Assembly (NCBI GenBank): GCA_021810635.1
Contig: JAJZIH010000008.1
Span: 22,814 to 86,813 of the forward strand
DNA length: 64,000 nt
Origin: Pseudomonadota bacterium
GTDB lineage: Bacteria; Pseudomonadota; Gammaproteobacteria; JAKAQQ01
Direction of reading: 5' to 3'
Made by a program: the position numbers and the translations under genes. The notes beneath the pieces are model-generated. The model was not told where the DNA came from, did no database searches, and was given only the letters and a program-made list of their open reading frames with translations. Below, in pieces: positions 19,987 to 31,313 of this stretch (within the stretch, counting starts at the first letter, position 1; each line of letters starts with the position of its first letter).

Positions 19987-20712
19987 CTAGAGCTGGAAAT
20001 GCTCGCCCAGGTAGACCCTCCGGACCTCGGGATTCTCGAGGATCTCGCGGGAGGGACCCTGGGCAATCACCCGTCCTCCATTGAGGATATAGGCCCGCTG
20101 GCAGATGCCAAGCGTCTCGCGCACGTTGTGGTCGGTGATGAGGATGCCGATCCCCCGATCCGCGAGGTGCCGGATAATGCGCTGAATGTCCAGGAGGGAC
20201 AGTGGGTCGACGCCGGCAAAGGGTTCGTCAAGCAGCATGAATTTCGGGTTCACGGCGAGGGCCCGCGCGATCTCGACCCGGCGGCGCTCGCCGCCGGACA
20301 GGCTCATGCCGAGATGGTGGGACAGATGCCCCACGTGCAGTTCCTCAAGCAGGGTGAGCAGCCGCTGGTTGCGTTCACTGGCCGAAAGCTCCGCGCGCAC
20401 CTCGAGTACGGCTCTCAGGTTCTCCTCGACGGTGAGTTTCCGGAAGATGGACGCCTCCTGGGGCAGGTAGCCCAGGCCGAGCCGTGAGCGTTCGTGGATC
20501 GGCAGGTGGGTGAGGTTGTGTTCGTTGAGTTGGATGTGTCCCTGATCCGGGCGGATCAGGCCGACCAGCATGTAAAAAGTCGTGGTCTTGCCGGCACCGT
20601 TCGGTCCGAGGAGGCCCACCACCTCCCCGCTCGCCACTTGGAGATCGACGGTATCGACGACCGGACGGCGCCGGTAGCGTTTGCAAAGCCCGTGGGCGGT
20701 GAGCCGGTTCAA
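19987..20712 (-). CDS. lptB: LPS export ABC transporter ATP-binding protein
   Basis: [59 protein letters not shown]; probable TTG start overlapping lptA stop. Confidence 0.93.
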   Translation of the reverse strand: MNRLTAHGLCKRYRRRPVVDTVDLQVASGEVVGLLGPNGAGKTTTFYMLVGLIRPDQGHIQLNEHNLTHLPIHERSRLGLGYLPQEASIFRKLTVEENLRAVLEVRAELSASERNQRLLTLLEELHVGHLSHHLGMSLSGGERRRVEIARALAVNPKFMLLDEPFAGVDPLSLLDIQRIIRHLADRGIGILITDHNVRETLGICQRAYILNGGRVIAQGPSREILENPEVRRVYLGEHFQL

Positions 20713-21284
20713 TGCCGGGAGGTGGCGTGCGGGTGATGGGGATGGCGGGCCTGCGGGACGACGATGTAGACCCGTTTGCCGCCCGGCGCCTGGGAGGCCT
20801 CGACGGTCGCCGTGGTGCGGTTGTAGACGATGCGGTGCGCCCGGACGTGTTCCGTGCCGCGGGTGAGCGATGCCTGACCGGTCAGGATGTAGGTGTTTGA
20901 GGCGGTTTGGTAGAGGATCGTCAGGGCATGCCCGGAAGTGGCCGGGCCCTGGCCCGGTTTTTGTGTGAAATGGGCAGGCTTTCCCCAAGCCGTGGCTTCG
21001 ACGAGCCCGCCGGACGGCGACAGCTGCATGCGGACGCGTTCCGCATACACGGTGACGTCACCCTGGTGCAGCGTGACGTGGCCGGTGAAAAGCTCCTCGC
21101 TCGGCTTGCCCTTGGGCCCGCTCACGTTGAGGCGCTGGGCGCGGACGTGGATCGGCTGGTTCCCCGGAGCCGGGTGGAGAGGGGGGGTGGCGAGAGCCGG
21201 TGCCGCAAGGAGCGCCAACAGCCCGGACAGCGCGACGGGACGCCGGATGTGGCATCGGCAGAGCCGGGCCCGGAGAGTGTTCAC
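20709..21284 (-). CDS. lptA: LPS transport periplasmic protein LptA
   Basis: Signal peptide then [40 protein letters not shown]; synteny. Confidence 0.88.
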   Translation of the reverse strand: MNTLRARLCRCHIRRPVALSGLLALLAAPALATPPLHPAPGNQPIHVRAQRLNVSGPKGKPSEELFTGHVTLHQGDVTVYAERVRMQLSPSGGLVEATAWGKPAHFTQKPGQGPATSGHALTILYQTASNTYILTGQASLTRGTEHVRAHRIVYNRTTATVEASQAPGGKRVYIVVPQARHPHHPHATSRH

Positions 21285-21880
21285 GCGAGCGGAGCCGGAT
21301 GCGTCCGGGCCGGCCGCCGCGGAGCGGGGGGCAGGAGGCCCCGCACGCGCGAGCGGAGCGTGAGGACACGTCTTCCGAGGTCCAGGGTGAAGCCGGTGCC
21401 GGAAAGATGCCCCATCCCCTCAATAAGCGTCACCGGTTGCGAACTTTCCGCCCGGCGGGTCTTGAAGAAGACCGTGAGTCGGCTGGTCGACAGCAGGAGC
21501 GAAGGATGATGCGGGGAAGGGAGCTGCCGGGCGCGGACGTGGTGCCAGAGCCTGAGCTGGTTGCGGGGCGAGTTGAGCAGGCCGTGCCGGGCCCGCACGC
21601 GCCAGACAGTGTGGGGTCCGGGGTGCTCGGTGAGGAGGGGCTGGGTGAGCGCGTACAGTCCGGGCACGGGGAGATGCTCGATCAGGAGGGCCTGAAGCCG
21701 GTAGACGAGCCGTCCCTTGCGGTTCCAGTGCAGAAGCGTCGCGCCGGTCATGAAGTAACGGGGAGGTTGGGGTCCGGCGGAGGGCGTCGGGACCGGTGAC
21801 TGGGCCCAGCCGAGCAGCCAGAAACTGAGGCCGGTGAGGCCGGACAGGACCAGTGCGGCAGTCCAGCGACGGAGGTTCAT
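21281..21880 (-). CDS. lptC: LPS export protein LptC
   Basis: Single TM N-term, beta-jellyroll like region, synteny kdsC-lptC-lptA-lptB. Confidence 0.82.
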   Translation of the reverse strand: MNLRRWTAALVLSGLTGLSFWLLGWAQSPVPTPSAGPQPPRYFMTGATLLHWNRKGRLVYRLQALLIEHLPVPGLYALTQPLLTEHPGPHTVWRVRARHGLLNSPRNQLRLWHHVRARQLPSPHHPSLLLSTSRLTVFFKTRRAESSQPVTLIEGMGHLSGTGFTLDLGRRVLTLRSRVRGLLPPAPRRPARTHPAPLA

Positions 21881-22374
21881 GCCGGACTCCGGGCCGTGAG
21901 GAGGAGATCGGCCACCTCGCGGACCGCACCCCGGCCGCCCGGTGCCCGGGTCACGTAGTCGGCTGCGGCGAGCAGTGACGGATGGGCGTCGGCGACCGCC
22001 AGCCGGACGGCTGCGCGGGAAAACAGGGGCAGGTCCGGTTCGTCGTCACCGAGGGCCGCGGTTTCCGCGACGCCGCATCCGAGCGAGGTCTGGAGGTCGG
22101 TCAGGGTGGCGGCCTTGTCCTCGACGGACTGGTGAAGGTGCGGGATCCCCAAGGCCCGGATCCGGCCAGCCAGCGCCTCGGAGCGACGGCCGCTGATGAC
22201 GGCCAGGAGGAGGCCGGCCTCGATGAGCCGACGGATGCCCCAGCCGTCACGGACATGGAAGGCCAGGCTGGATTCTCCGTGGGCGTCCCAATAGATGAGG
22301 CCGTCGGTCAAAACGCCATCGGCGTCGAGCACAAGGAGCCGGATGCGGGCCAGGGACACTCTCAGCGGATCCAC
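21877..22374 (-). CDS. kdsC: 3-deoxy-D-manno-octulosonate 8-phosphate phosphatase
   Basis: RLLVLDADGVLTDGLIYWDAHGE HAD motif. Confidence 0.92.
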   Translation of the reverse strand: MDPLRVSLARIRLLVLDADGVLTDGLIYWDAHGESSLAFHVRDGWGIRRLIEAGLLLAVISGRRSEALAGRIRALGIPHLHQSVEDKAATLTDLQTSLGCGVAETAALGDDEPDLPLFSRAAVRLAVADAHPSLLAAADYVTRAPGGRGAVREVADLLLTARSPA

Positions 22375-23394
22375 TCACACCACCCCGGCCCTGAGCAGAT
22401 CGTGCATGCTGAGCGCTCCGACGAGGCGCATTTCGTCGTCGGTCACGAGCACCGCGCCGATCCGGTGCTGCTCCATGAGCTCGAGCGCCTTGACGGCCAA
22501 TGCATCGGGCGCGATGGTCTTGGGGTCGCGGGTCATGACCGTGCCCATACAGCAATCGTGGAGATCGATGCGGTGATCGAGCGCGCGGCGGAGGTCGCCG
22601 TCGGTGAAGATGCCGAGCAGCCGTCCGTCAGATCCGGTGACGGCCGTCATGCCGAGTCCCTTTCCGGTCATCTCGATCAAGGCCTGGCCAAGACCGGTTT
22701 CGGGCGCGACCTGCGGAATGGCGGGTCCCTGGTGCATGAGATCGGCGACCCGCATCCACAGCCGGCGGCCGAGCCGTCCCGCCGGATGGGCGTAGGCAAA
22801 GTCCTCGCGGGTAAAACCGCGGGCCTCAAGCAGGGCGACGGCCAAGGCGTCTCCCAAGGCGAGAGCCACCGTGGTGCTCGCCGTGGGCGCCAGGTTGAGC
22901 GAGCAGGCTTCCTGGGTGACCGAGGATTCCAGGATGAGATCGGACAACTGGGCCAGACGGGACTTCGGGTTTCCCGTGATCGTCACGAGTGGGAGGCCGA
23001 GACGCCGAATGCGGGGCACGAGGGAGAGGATTTCCTCCGTTTCTCCCGAATGGGAGATGGCGAGCACGAGATCCCCCTGAACCAGCATGCCGAGATCGCC
23101 ATGGCTGGCTTCAGCCGGATGGACGAAGAACGCTGGCGTGCCGGTACTGGACAGGGTCGAGGCGATCTTGCGGGCGATGTGCCCACTCTTTCCCATCCCG
23201 GTCACGATGATCCGTCCGCGGCAGGCAAGGCACAGCCGGCAGGCCCGCGCAAATCCGGGCGGCGGGTTTTGTGTCACGTGGGCGAGCGCCTGGGCCTCGA
23301 TGCCGAGCACACGGCGTCCGCAGGCCAAAAACGCCTCATCCGAATCGGCCGGCCGGGAGCGGTGGGTGGGGACCGGAGTCGGTGGATTCAGCAT
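22375..23394 (-). CDS. kdsD: D-arabinose 5-phosphate isomerase
   Basis: SIS domain (IIVTGMGKSGHIARKIASTLSSTGTPAFFVHPAEASHGDLGM) plus two CBS domains. Confidence 0.93.
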   Translation of the reverse strand: MLNPPTPVPTHRSRPADSDEAFLACGRRVLGIEAQALAHVTQNPPPGFARACRLCLACRGRIIVTGMGKSGHIARKIASTLSSTGTPAFFVHPAEASHGDLGMLVQGDLVLAISHSGETEEILSLVPRIRRLGLPLVTITGNPKSRLAQLSDLILESSVTQEACSLNLAPTASTTVALALGDALAVALLEARGFTREDFAYAHPAGRLGRRLWMRVADLMHQGPAIPQVAPETGLGQALIEMTGKGLGMTAVTGSDGRLLGIFTDGDLRRALDHRIDLHDCCMGTVMTRDPKTIAPDALAVKALELMEQHRIGAVLVTDDEMRLVGALSMHDLLRAGVV

Positions 23395-23687
23395 CGGGGA
23401 GGGGATTGGGTCATTACAGGCTGGATTCCGTAGGGTACCGCGCCTCCGCACGACGGGAGCATGCCGCTTCCGGGACGGGCCCGCCGGACACCGGAACCCC
23501 TCAGCGGATCCTTGCCGTTCAGAATAGCATAATCACCCCGTCGAGCCGCTGCGGCCCGATCGGAGGACGCGTTTCCCCCGCCGGAGCGCCGGGGCGGGTA
23601 TCATGTGGACGGTGGGCGCCGGGGCTCTCCCCCGGGCTTCCCGGTACAGTCCATGAGCCACCCCGCGGGGTTTCGGAGTATGCCGCG

Positions 23688-25824
<2,137 letters not shown>

Positions 25825-26000
25825 GCTCGAAATGATTCCGCTTCCTGTGTGTATAATTATGCCCGACTCAGGTCGGGTGGTACCGACCATGCCCGGATCC
25901 CGTGCCGCGAGGATCCGTCGGTCCCCGACCGGACCATGGTAGCGCGGAACCGGGGCCCTTGTCATGCCGCGGGGCGTTTGCCGATCTTCGAGGAGCCGTT

Positions 26001-27428
26001 ATGAACCAGAGTGAGACCGTTCCCAACTCTCCGGCCGGATGGGGGGGGCGACTGTTCGGGTGGATTGACGCACGCTTCCCGTTGAGCAAGCTCTGGCGCA
26101 GCCAGGTCAGCGAATACTACGCTCCAATCAATTTCAACTTTTGGTATTTCTTTGGTTCGATTGCCCTCCTGGTCCTCGTCAACCAGATCGTGACGGGCAT
26201 CTTTCTGGCCATGAGTTACCAGCCTAACGCCCATCTGGCGTTCAGCTCCGTCCAGTACATCATGCGGGATGTCCACTGGGGCTGGCTCATCCGTTACCTC
26301 CATACGACCGGCGCGTCGCTGTTCTTTGCCGTGATCTATCTCCACATGTTCCGCGGTCTGCTCTATGGCTCCTACAAGAAGCCCCGCGAACTGCTCTGGA
26401 TCATCGGCATGCTCATCTATGTCTGCCTCATGGCCGAGGCTTTCATGGGCTACCTCCTGCCCTGGGGGCAGATGTCCTACTGGGGGGCCGTGGTCATCAC
26501 GTCCCTCTTCGGCGCGATTCCGTGGATCGGCAGCCACCTGGAAATCTGGATCCGCGGCGACTTCGGGATCAGCGGGGATACCCTGAACCGGTTTTTCGCC
26601 CTGCATGTCGTCGCCATCCCCATCCTCCTCCTCTTTCTCGTCGTCTGCCACCTCATGGCGTTGCACGAAGTCGGCTCCAACAACCCCGACGGGATCGAGA
26701 TCCACGAGAACCTGGATGCCGATGGCAAGCCGGTGGATGGGGTGCCCTTCCATCCCTACTACACGGTGAAAGATCTGTTCGGTGTCGGGGTTTTCCTGGT
26801 GGTCTTTGCACTCATCGCGTTCTATGCGCCGACCCTGCACGGCCTCTTCATCGAGCGCAATAATTTCAAGCCTGCCGACTTCCTGCAGACTCCGCCGGAC
26901 ATTCGGCCGCTGTGGTATTTCACGCCCTACTACGCCATCCTGCGGTCCTTTCCCAACAAGGATTTCGGCGTGAGCGCCTTTGCGCTCTCCGTCATCCTCC
27001 TGTTCCTGATGCCCTGGATTGACCGTCATCCCATCAAGTCTTTCCGCTACCGGGCGCCGATGTACCGGATCCTCCTCGGGGTTTTCGTGGCCACGTTTCT
27101 CTTCCTGGGCTACGTGGGTATCCAGCCGGCCACCCTGTTCTGGCAGAAGGTAGGGCTCCGGATCTCGGAACTCTACTTCCTCTTTTTCGTGACGGCCTGG
27201 GTTTATGCGCACCGGCCCGGCCGACGTGCCCTGGTCACGACCTTCGGGATCGCCCTGGCAGTGGTGCTCCTGATCGACTGGCGTTTCTATCTGACGTCGA
27301 TCGCTCCCCTCATCTGGCGGACCCTCGTCATTCCGGTAGCCTACTTGGTCGTGTTCTATCTGATTCCTCTGCTTTGGCCGGATGGCCTGAGAGACCGGGC
27401 CGTCCCTGCGCGGGTGACCTTCCGATGA
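26001..27428 (+). CDS. petB: Ubiquinol-cytochrome c reductase cytochrome b subunit
   Basis: INFNFWYFFGSIALLVLVNQIVTGIFLAM...FMGYLLPWGQMSYWGAVVITS...RPLWYFTPYYAILRSFPNK. Confidence 0.96.
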   Translation: MNQSETVPNSPAGWGGRLFGWIDARFPLSKLWRSQVSEYYAPINFNFWYFFGSIALLVLVNQIVTGIFLAMSYQPNAHLAFSSVQYIMRDVHWGWLIRYLHTTGASLFFAVIYLHMFRGLLYGSYKKPRELLWIIGMLIYVCLMAEAFMGYLLPWGQMSYWGAVVITSLFGAIPWIGSHLEIWIRGDFGISGDTLNRFFALHVVAIPILLLFLVVCHLMALHEVGSNNPDGIEIHENLDADGKPVDGVPFHPYYTVKDLFGVGVFLVVFALIAFYAPTLHGLFIERNNFKPADFLQTPPDIRPLWYFTPYYAILRSFPNKDFGVSAFALSVILLFLMPWIDRHPIKSFRYRAPMYRILLGVFVATFLFLGYVGIQPATLFWQKVGLRISELYFLFFVTAWVYAHRPGRRALVTTFGIALAVVLLIDWRFYLTSIAPLIWRTLVIPVAYLVVFYLIPLLWPDGLRDRAVPARVTFR

Positions 27429-28207
27429 ACCACAACGCATGGCTGGGCCGGGCCGCCGCCGGCGCCTTTTGGGTTTTCCTCCTGTTCCCGGGCTCCGCCC
27501 GCGCCGTTCCGCTTGCGGGCTATCCGCTCATGACGGCACCCGTGAACCTGACCGACCGGGTCTCCCTCCAACGGGGCGCCCGCACCTTTGTCAACTACTG
27601 CATGGGCTGCCACACCCTCCGTTATGTGCGATGGAGCCGTGTCGGCCGCGATCTCCGGCTGAACAAGCGGGCTCTCCGGGAACTCATGTTTCTGCAGACC
27701 AAGCCGACCCAGATGATGCTCAACGCCATGCCCGTCCAGGAGGCGACCCGCTGGTTTGGTGCGGCCCCCCCCGACCTCTCCGTGATGGTGGACCAGAAAG
27801 GGGTGAACTGGGTCTATACCTACCTGCAGAGCTTCTATCTCGATCCGAATCGGCCCACCGGGGTGAACAATGCCGTGTTTTACCGGGTGGCCATGCCGGA
27901 TCCGTTCTGGCAGCTCCAGGGCCTGCAGAAAGTGGTGTATCGGAAGGTCAGCGAGAACGGCGGGACGGTCGACCGGTTCGTCCGGTTCGTGCCCGTCACG
28001 TTGGGGACGCGCTCTCCCGTGGCCTTCCGGAGAATGGTCGGGAACCTGACCAACTTTCTGTACTATGCGGGACATCCCGACGAACTCAAGCGGATTCACC
28101 TGGGCATCTGGGTGATCGCCTTTCTGGTCCTGTTTACGGTCTTCGCCTATTTCCTCAAGCGCGAGTACTGGAAAGACGTCCACCGCAAGCACCCCCATGA
28201 AAAATGA
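27425..28207 (+). CDS. petC: Cytochrome c1
   Basis: RGARTFVNYCMGCHTLRYVRWSRVGRDL (CMGCH) and C-terminal TM anchor. Confidence 0.95.
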   Translation: MNHNAWLGRAAAGAFWVFLLFPGSARAVPLAGYPLMTAPVNLTDRVSLQRGARTFVNYCMGCHTLRYVRWSRVGRDLRLNKRALRELMFLQTKPTQMMLNAMPVQEATRWFGAAPPDLSVMVDQKGVNWVYTYLQSFYLDPNRPTGVNNAVFYRVAMPDPFWQLQGLQKVVYRKVSENGGTVDRFVRFVPVTLGTRSPVAFRRMVGNLTNFLYYAGHPDELKRIHLGIWVIAFLVLFTVFAYFLKREYWKDVHRKHPHEK

Positions 28208-28269
28208 GACGGGCGGAAGACGGTTACTGACTGCGTGTCCATTCCGGATGCCGGTCTCTCGGTAGGCCG

Positions 28270-28881
28270 ATGAAGCTCTATTCGGATCCGATGGGCGCAG
28301 ACAGCCATCGGGTCCGTATCGTGATCGCCGAAAAATCGATCGAAACCGTGGTCCGCGACATGGGCGCCGAGGAACGGCTTCCGGCCGAACTCCTCACCGT
28401 CAATCCCTACAACCTGATTCCCATGATGTGCGACCGCGATGTGATGATCTATCCGGCCCGGACCATTCTCGAGTATCTCGACGAGCGTTTCCCCCATCCC
28501 CCGTTTCTGCCTCCCGATCCGATCGCGCGGGCGCGGATGCGGCTCGCCCTCTACCGGATCGAACGCGACTGGTACTCGCTCATCCCGGATCTCGAGAACC
28601 GGATCCGGGGCAAGACCGAGAAATGCCGCAGCCAGCTCAAGGACAGCCTGGTCGGCAGCAGTGAGCTGTTCGCTGCGAAACCGTTTTTCTTGAGCGACGA
28701 ACCCACGCTGGTTGACATCAGCGTGGCTCCGATCCTCTGGCGCCTGGATTCCTGGGAGATTCCGCTGGCGACTCTGCCGGCACCCGTCGTGGACTATGCG
28801 GAACGGCTGTTCCGCCGGCCGGCCTTCCGGGCGAGCCTAAGTGCCGGGGAGCGTCGGCTCCGCCCGCTGCCGGTGCCATGA
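28270..28881 (+). CDS. sspA: Stringent starvation protein A (GST fold)
   Basis: MKLYSDPMGADSHRVRIVIAEKSIE...; petBC-sspAB synteny. Confidence 0.9.
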   Translation: MKLYSDPMGADSHRVRIVIAEKSIETVVRDMGAEERLPAELLTVNPYNLIPMMCDRDVMIYPARTILEYLDERFPHPPFLPPDPIARARMRLALYRIERDWYSLIPDLENRIRGKTEKCRSQLKDSLVGSSELFAAKPFFLSDEPTLVDISVAPILWRLDSWEIPLATLPAPVVDYAERLFRRPAFRASLSAGERRLRPLPVP

Positions 28882-29270
28882 TTCCCTACCGGCCCTATCT
28901 CCTCAAGGCTTTCCGCCAGTGGATTGAAGACAACGGCATGACGCCGCATCTCGTCGTGGCGGTTGGGGGCGACGGCATCCGTATCCCGCCACTGCCGGCT
29001 CCGGAGGGACGGGTGATTCTCGACCTGAACCAAAAGGCCACCCGGTCGCTTGCGATCGGCGAGCACGGCGTCGAGGCCGAGATGCGTTTTGGTGGTCGTC
29101 CATTTGCGGTCCGGATCCCGCTTGCCAGCTGCCTCGGTATTTTCGCCGCGGAGACCGGCGTGGGGATGTGGTTTCCCGACGAGCCCGGTCTGTATGCCGG
29201 GGGGCTGACTGCCCCTCCGCCGGTTGAGCCCTCACCCACCGGCCGCCCCAGTCTGCGGGTGGTCAAGTAG
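28878..29270 (+). CDS. sspB: ClpXP protease specificity-enhancing factor SspB
   Basis: YRPYLLKAFRQWIEDNGMTPHLVV... ; acidic/Pro-rich tail ending SLRVVK. Confidence 0.9.
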   Translation: MIPYRPYLLKAFRQWIEDNGMTPHLVVAVGGDGIRIPPLPAPEGRVILDLNQKATRSLAIGEHGVEAEMRFGGRPFAVRIPLASCLGIFAAETGVGMWFPDEPGLYAGGLTAPPPVEPSPTGRPSLRVVK

Positions 29271-29392
29271 GTTCGGGAGGCCTCCGACCCATCGGGAAAA
29301 AAGCCGCCAACGGCGGTCATTCCGTGGTGGCAAGTGAGGTGGCTCGGGTCGTTCGGACAGATTTCCGGGTGGGATTAGGTGGATGACCCCGC

Positions 29393-29448
29393 TGAACCGC
29401 ACCGGGATTCTCGGAGGCTCCGAACTTTGAGAGAATGGAGTCATGGAA
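29393..29448 (+). mobile_element. Probable IS3-family terminal region relic
   Basis: tgaaccgcaccgggattctcggaggctccgaactttgagagaatggagtcatg resembles an IS3-family end and leader. Confidence 0.4.
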
Positions 29449-29925
29449 GTGACCAGTAAAGGCTGGTCTGAAAGGAAGGACGTGATCGGTCACGTCCGGA
29501 AATTCGGAGGATCCGTCCAGCGGGTGCGAATCCCGTCCGGCTAAAGCGAAGACCCGCAGGCCGGAAGCAAGCCTTGCGACGGCGGGGGTAACCCCGACGG
29601 TGATACGTAGGCATGGGAGAGTGTGAGCCGTGGGAATGCAGCCGCGTAATCTCCTTATCCCGGGTGTCCAAGGGGTCATGGTGTTGGAAGGCAGCAGTAC
29701 CATCTCCGTCAGCGTGGTCGAGGAGGTGGTGCACCCGGCGAGGTGTTCGACTACGGCGCGTGCTCAAGAGGTTATGAATGCAAAATAGAATCAGCAACCC
29801 AACAGGCGGATGTGTGTCAACGCGTTCTCGCACTGCACGGCAAGGAATTGGAGAGCGGCGCCATCGTTACCGCTGAGCCCGGAAGGCTGAGATTGAGACC
29901 TCCTGAGTAACCGCTCCCTGCGTCA
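29449..29925 (+). mobile_element. Group II intron-like 5' fragment (no RT ORF)
   Basis: GTGACCAG-TAAAGG-CTGGTCTGAAAGG 5' hairpin, then conserved-looking structured tract (gggtgcgaatcccgtccggc..., gggtaaccccgacggtgatacgtaggcatggg). Confidence 0.5.
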
Positions 29926-29933
29926 GTAAAACG

Positions 29934-30076
29934 ATGCAGCAAATTCAAAATACACTCTACGTCACGACGCCGGAGGCGTACCTGCGGCTCGAAGGGGAAA
30001 CTGTGTGCGCGAAGATGGAGCAGGAAAAGCGCCTGTAAATTCCCCTGCATCACCTGGGCGCAATCATCTACTTTGG
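29934..30076 (+). pseudogene. cas1: cas1 N-terminal relic (type I-C-like)
   Basis: MQQIQNTLYVTTPEAYLRLEGETVCAKMEQEKRL*IPLHHLGAIIYFG: Cas1 N-terminal beta-domain with one in-frame TAA, then truncated. Confidence 0.75.
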
Positions 30077-30103
30077 TGTTTCACTCCCATTGACACGCGC
30101 CGC
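30075..30103 (+). repeat. 29-bp direct repeat copy 1 (IS-end-like)
   Basis: ggtgtttcactcccattgacacgcgccgc; 3 mismatches to copy at 40780-40808. Confidence 0.8.
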
Positions 30104-30253
30104 TTTTGCACCTTCCTGAAAAATCGCGTCAAAAGACCGGGGGACTTCACGAGGCCTGCCTCCACGTCTCTCCGCGTGAAGAGGAAACCCCGTCTCTTTA
30201 CCCCTACGATCGGCCGGGACGGACTCGGCCCTCTCCAAGTTCGCCATCCACGT

Positions 30254-31309
30254 CTATGATTTCCGGTATTTTCTTGCCGGTGCCTTCTTCCCCTGGACGG
30301 AGGAGGATCGCTTTTTCAGCGACGGCTTTTTTTCACCGACCGGTGTCATCCCGTTTTTCTTCTCCGATGCCGGAGAGGTTCCCTTCTTTGCCGACATGTT
30401 CGAGGCAACGTCCGGAGACGTCGCCGCCTTCCGTCCCGCAGGCGAGGAGGGCCCTTTCTTCACCGGGATTTTCAGCGAATTTCCCGTCAAAGGAACCCCC
30501 TTCTTCCCTGTATTTCGGGAAAGATTATTTTTTGCCGGCGCACTCGTCTTCTCCCCCGGCACCTTGCCGGACTTCGAGTGGCGCGCTCCAGGCTTGACCG
30601 GCGAAACCGGGCGCTCGACGGAGACCATATCGAGTCCAAACACATCCTCAAGCCGATCGTCGGCCAGAACATGGCTTTGGCCGGACCCTTTAGATGTCTT
30701 CCCTGAAAATTCCGCCGCCTGCGTCACCAGATCGTTGGCGTCCACCTGACGTAGCGTGAAAAGAAGCTCGGGCCGATCGTCCAGCCGTGCGCCAATTCCG
30801 TAAAGCGTGGCGGCCACGTGCTTGCACATCGAGGCCCAGTCCGGACAGGAGCAGTCGAGCCGGATCTCCTTCGGCGAGGGGAAGAGTCCTGTCCTGGGCT
30901 GGCAAATACGTTCCATGACGGCCTTCGAGAACTTGCCCTGCAACAGCTCCACGAGCGAGGCGATGGAGCCGGTGCATTCCTTCGCGAGCGACGCCCACCG
31001 CTTCCCCGGCAAGGGAAGGATGGCGATGTCGATCGTGTAGAGATGCGATCCCATCACGAGCGCCCGCACCTTTCCCCGCTTGATCGCCAGATCGACGACC
31101 GATCCGTTGCGGACATAGCTACGCCCCCGCGGCAGACGATTTTCGTAGTCGCTGTAGGCCTCTAGATTGTCGCACCAGGCCTTCCCCCAGAAGGTCCGGG
31201 CAATGGCCCGGCCCTCAACGACCACGGGAGACATCTCCTTGCCGGTCTTTTTCGCCTGCGCGCGGCGCACGGCGACCGGAACATAGGGTTTCCAGAATCG
31301 ATAGCTCAT
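30254..31309 (-). CDS. SWIM zinc-finger protein with long basic disordered C-terminal tail
   Basis: RLDCSCPDWASMCKHVAATLYGIG SWIM motif CxCxnCxH; Lys/Ser/Pro-rich tail. Confidence 0.88.
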   Translation of the reverse strand: MSYRFWKPYVPVAVRRAQAKKTGKEMSPVVVEGRAIARTFWGKAWCDNLEAYSDYENRLPRGRSYVRNGSVVDLAIKRGKVRALVMGSHLYTIDIAILPLPGKRWASLAKECTGSIASLVELLQGKFSKAVMERICQPRTGLFPSPKEIRLDCSCPDWASMCKHVAATLYGIGARLDDRPELLFTLRQVDANDLVTQAAEFSGKTSKGSGQSHVLADDRLEDVFGLDMVSVERPVSPVKPGARHSKSGKVPGEKTSAPAKNNLSRNTGKKGVPLTGNSLKIPVKKGPSSPAGRKAATSPDVASNMSAKKGTSPASEKKNGMTPVGEKKPSLKKRSSSVQGKKAPARKYRKS

Positions 31310-31313
31310 GGGA

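Noticed and set aside
29515-29545. tRNA-like T-arm (gcgggtgcgaatcccgtcc)
   Set aside because: No acceptor, D or anticodon arms could be assembled around it; fits better as part of the structured intron-like tract.
29770-29925. Possible cas4 C-terminal remnant upstream of cas1 (VCQRVLALHGKELESGAIVTAEPGRLRLRPPE)
   Set aside because: Superficially Cas4-like, but lacks the cysteine cluster and overlaps the tract that looks like group II intron RNA; too ambiguous.
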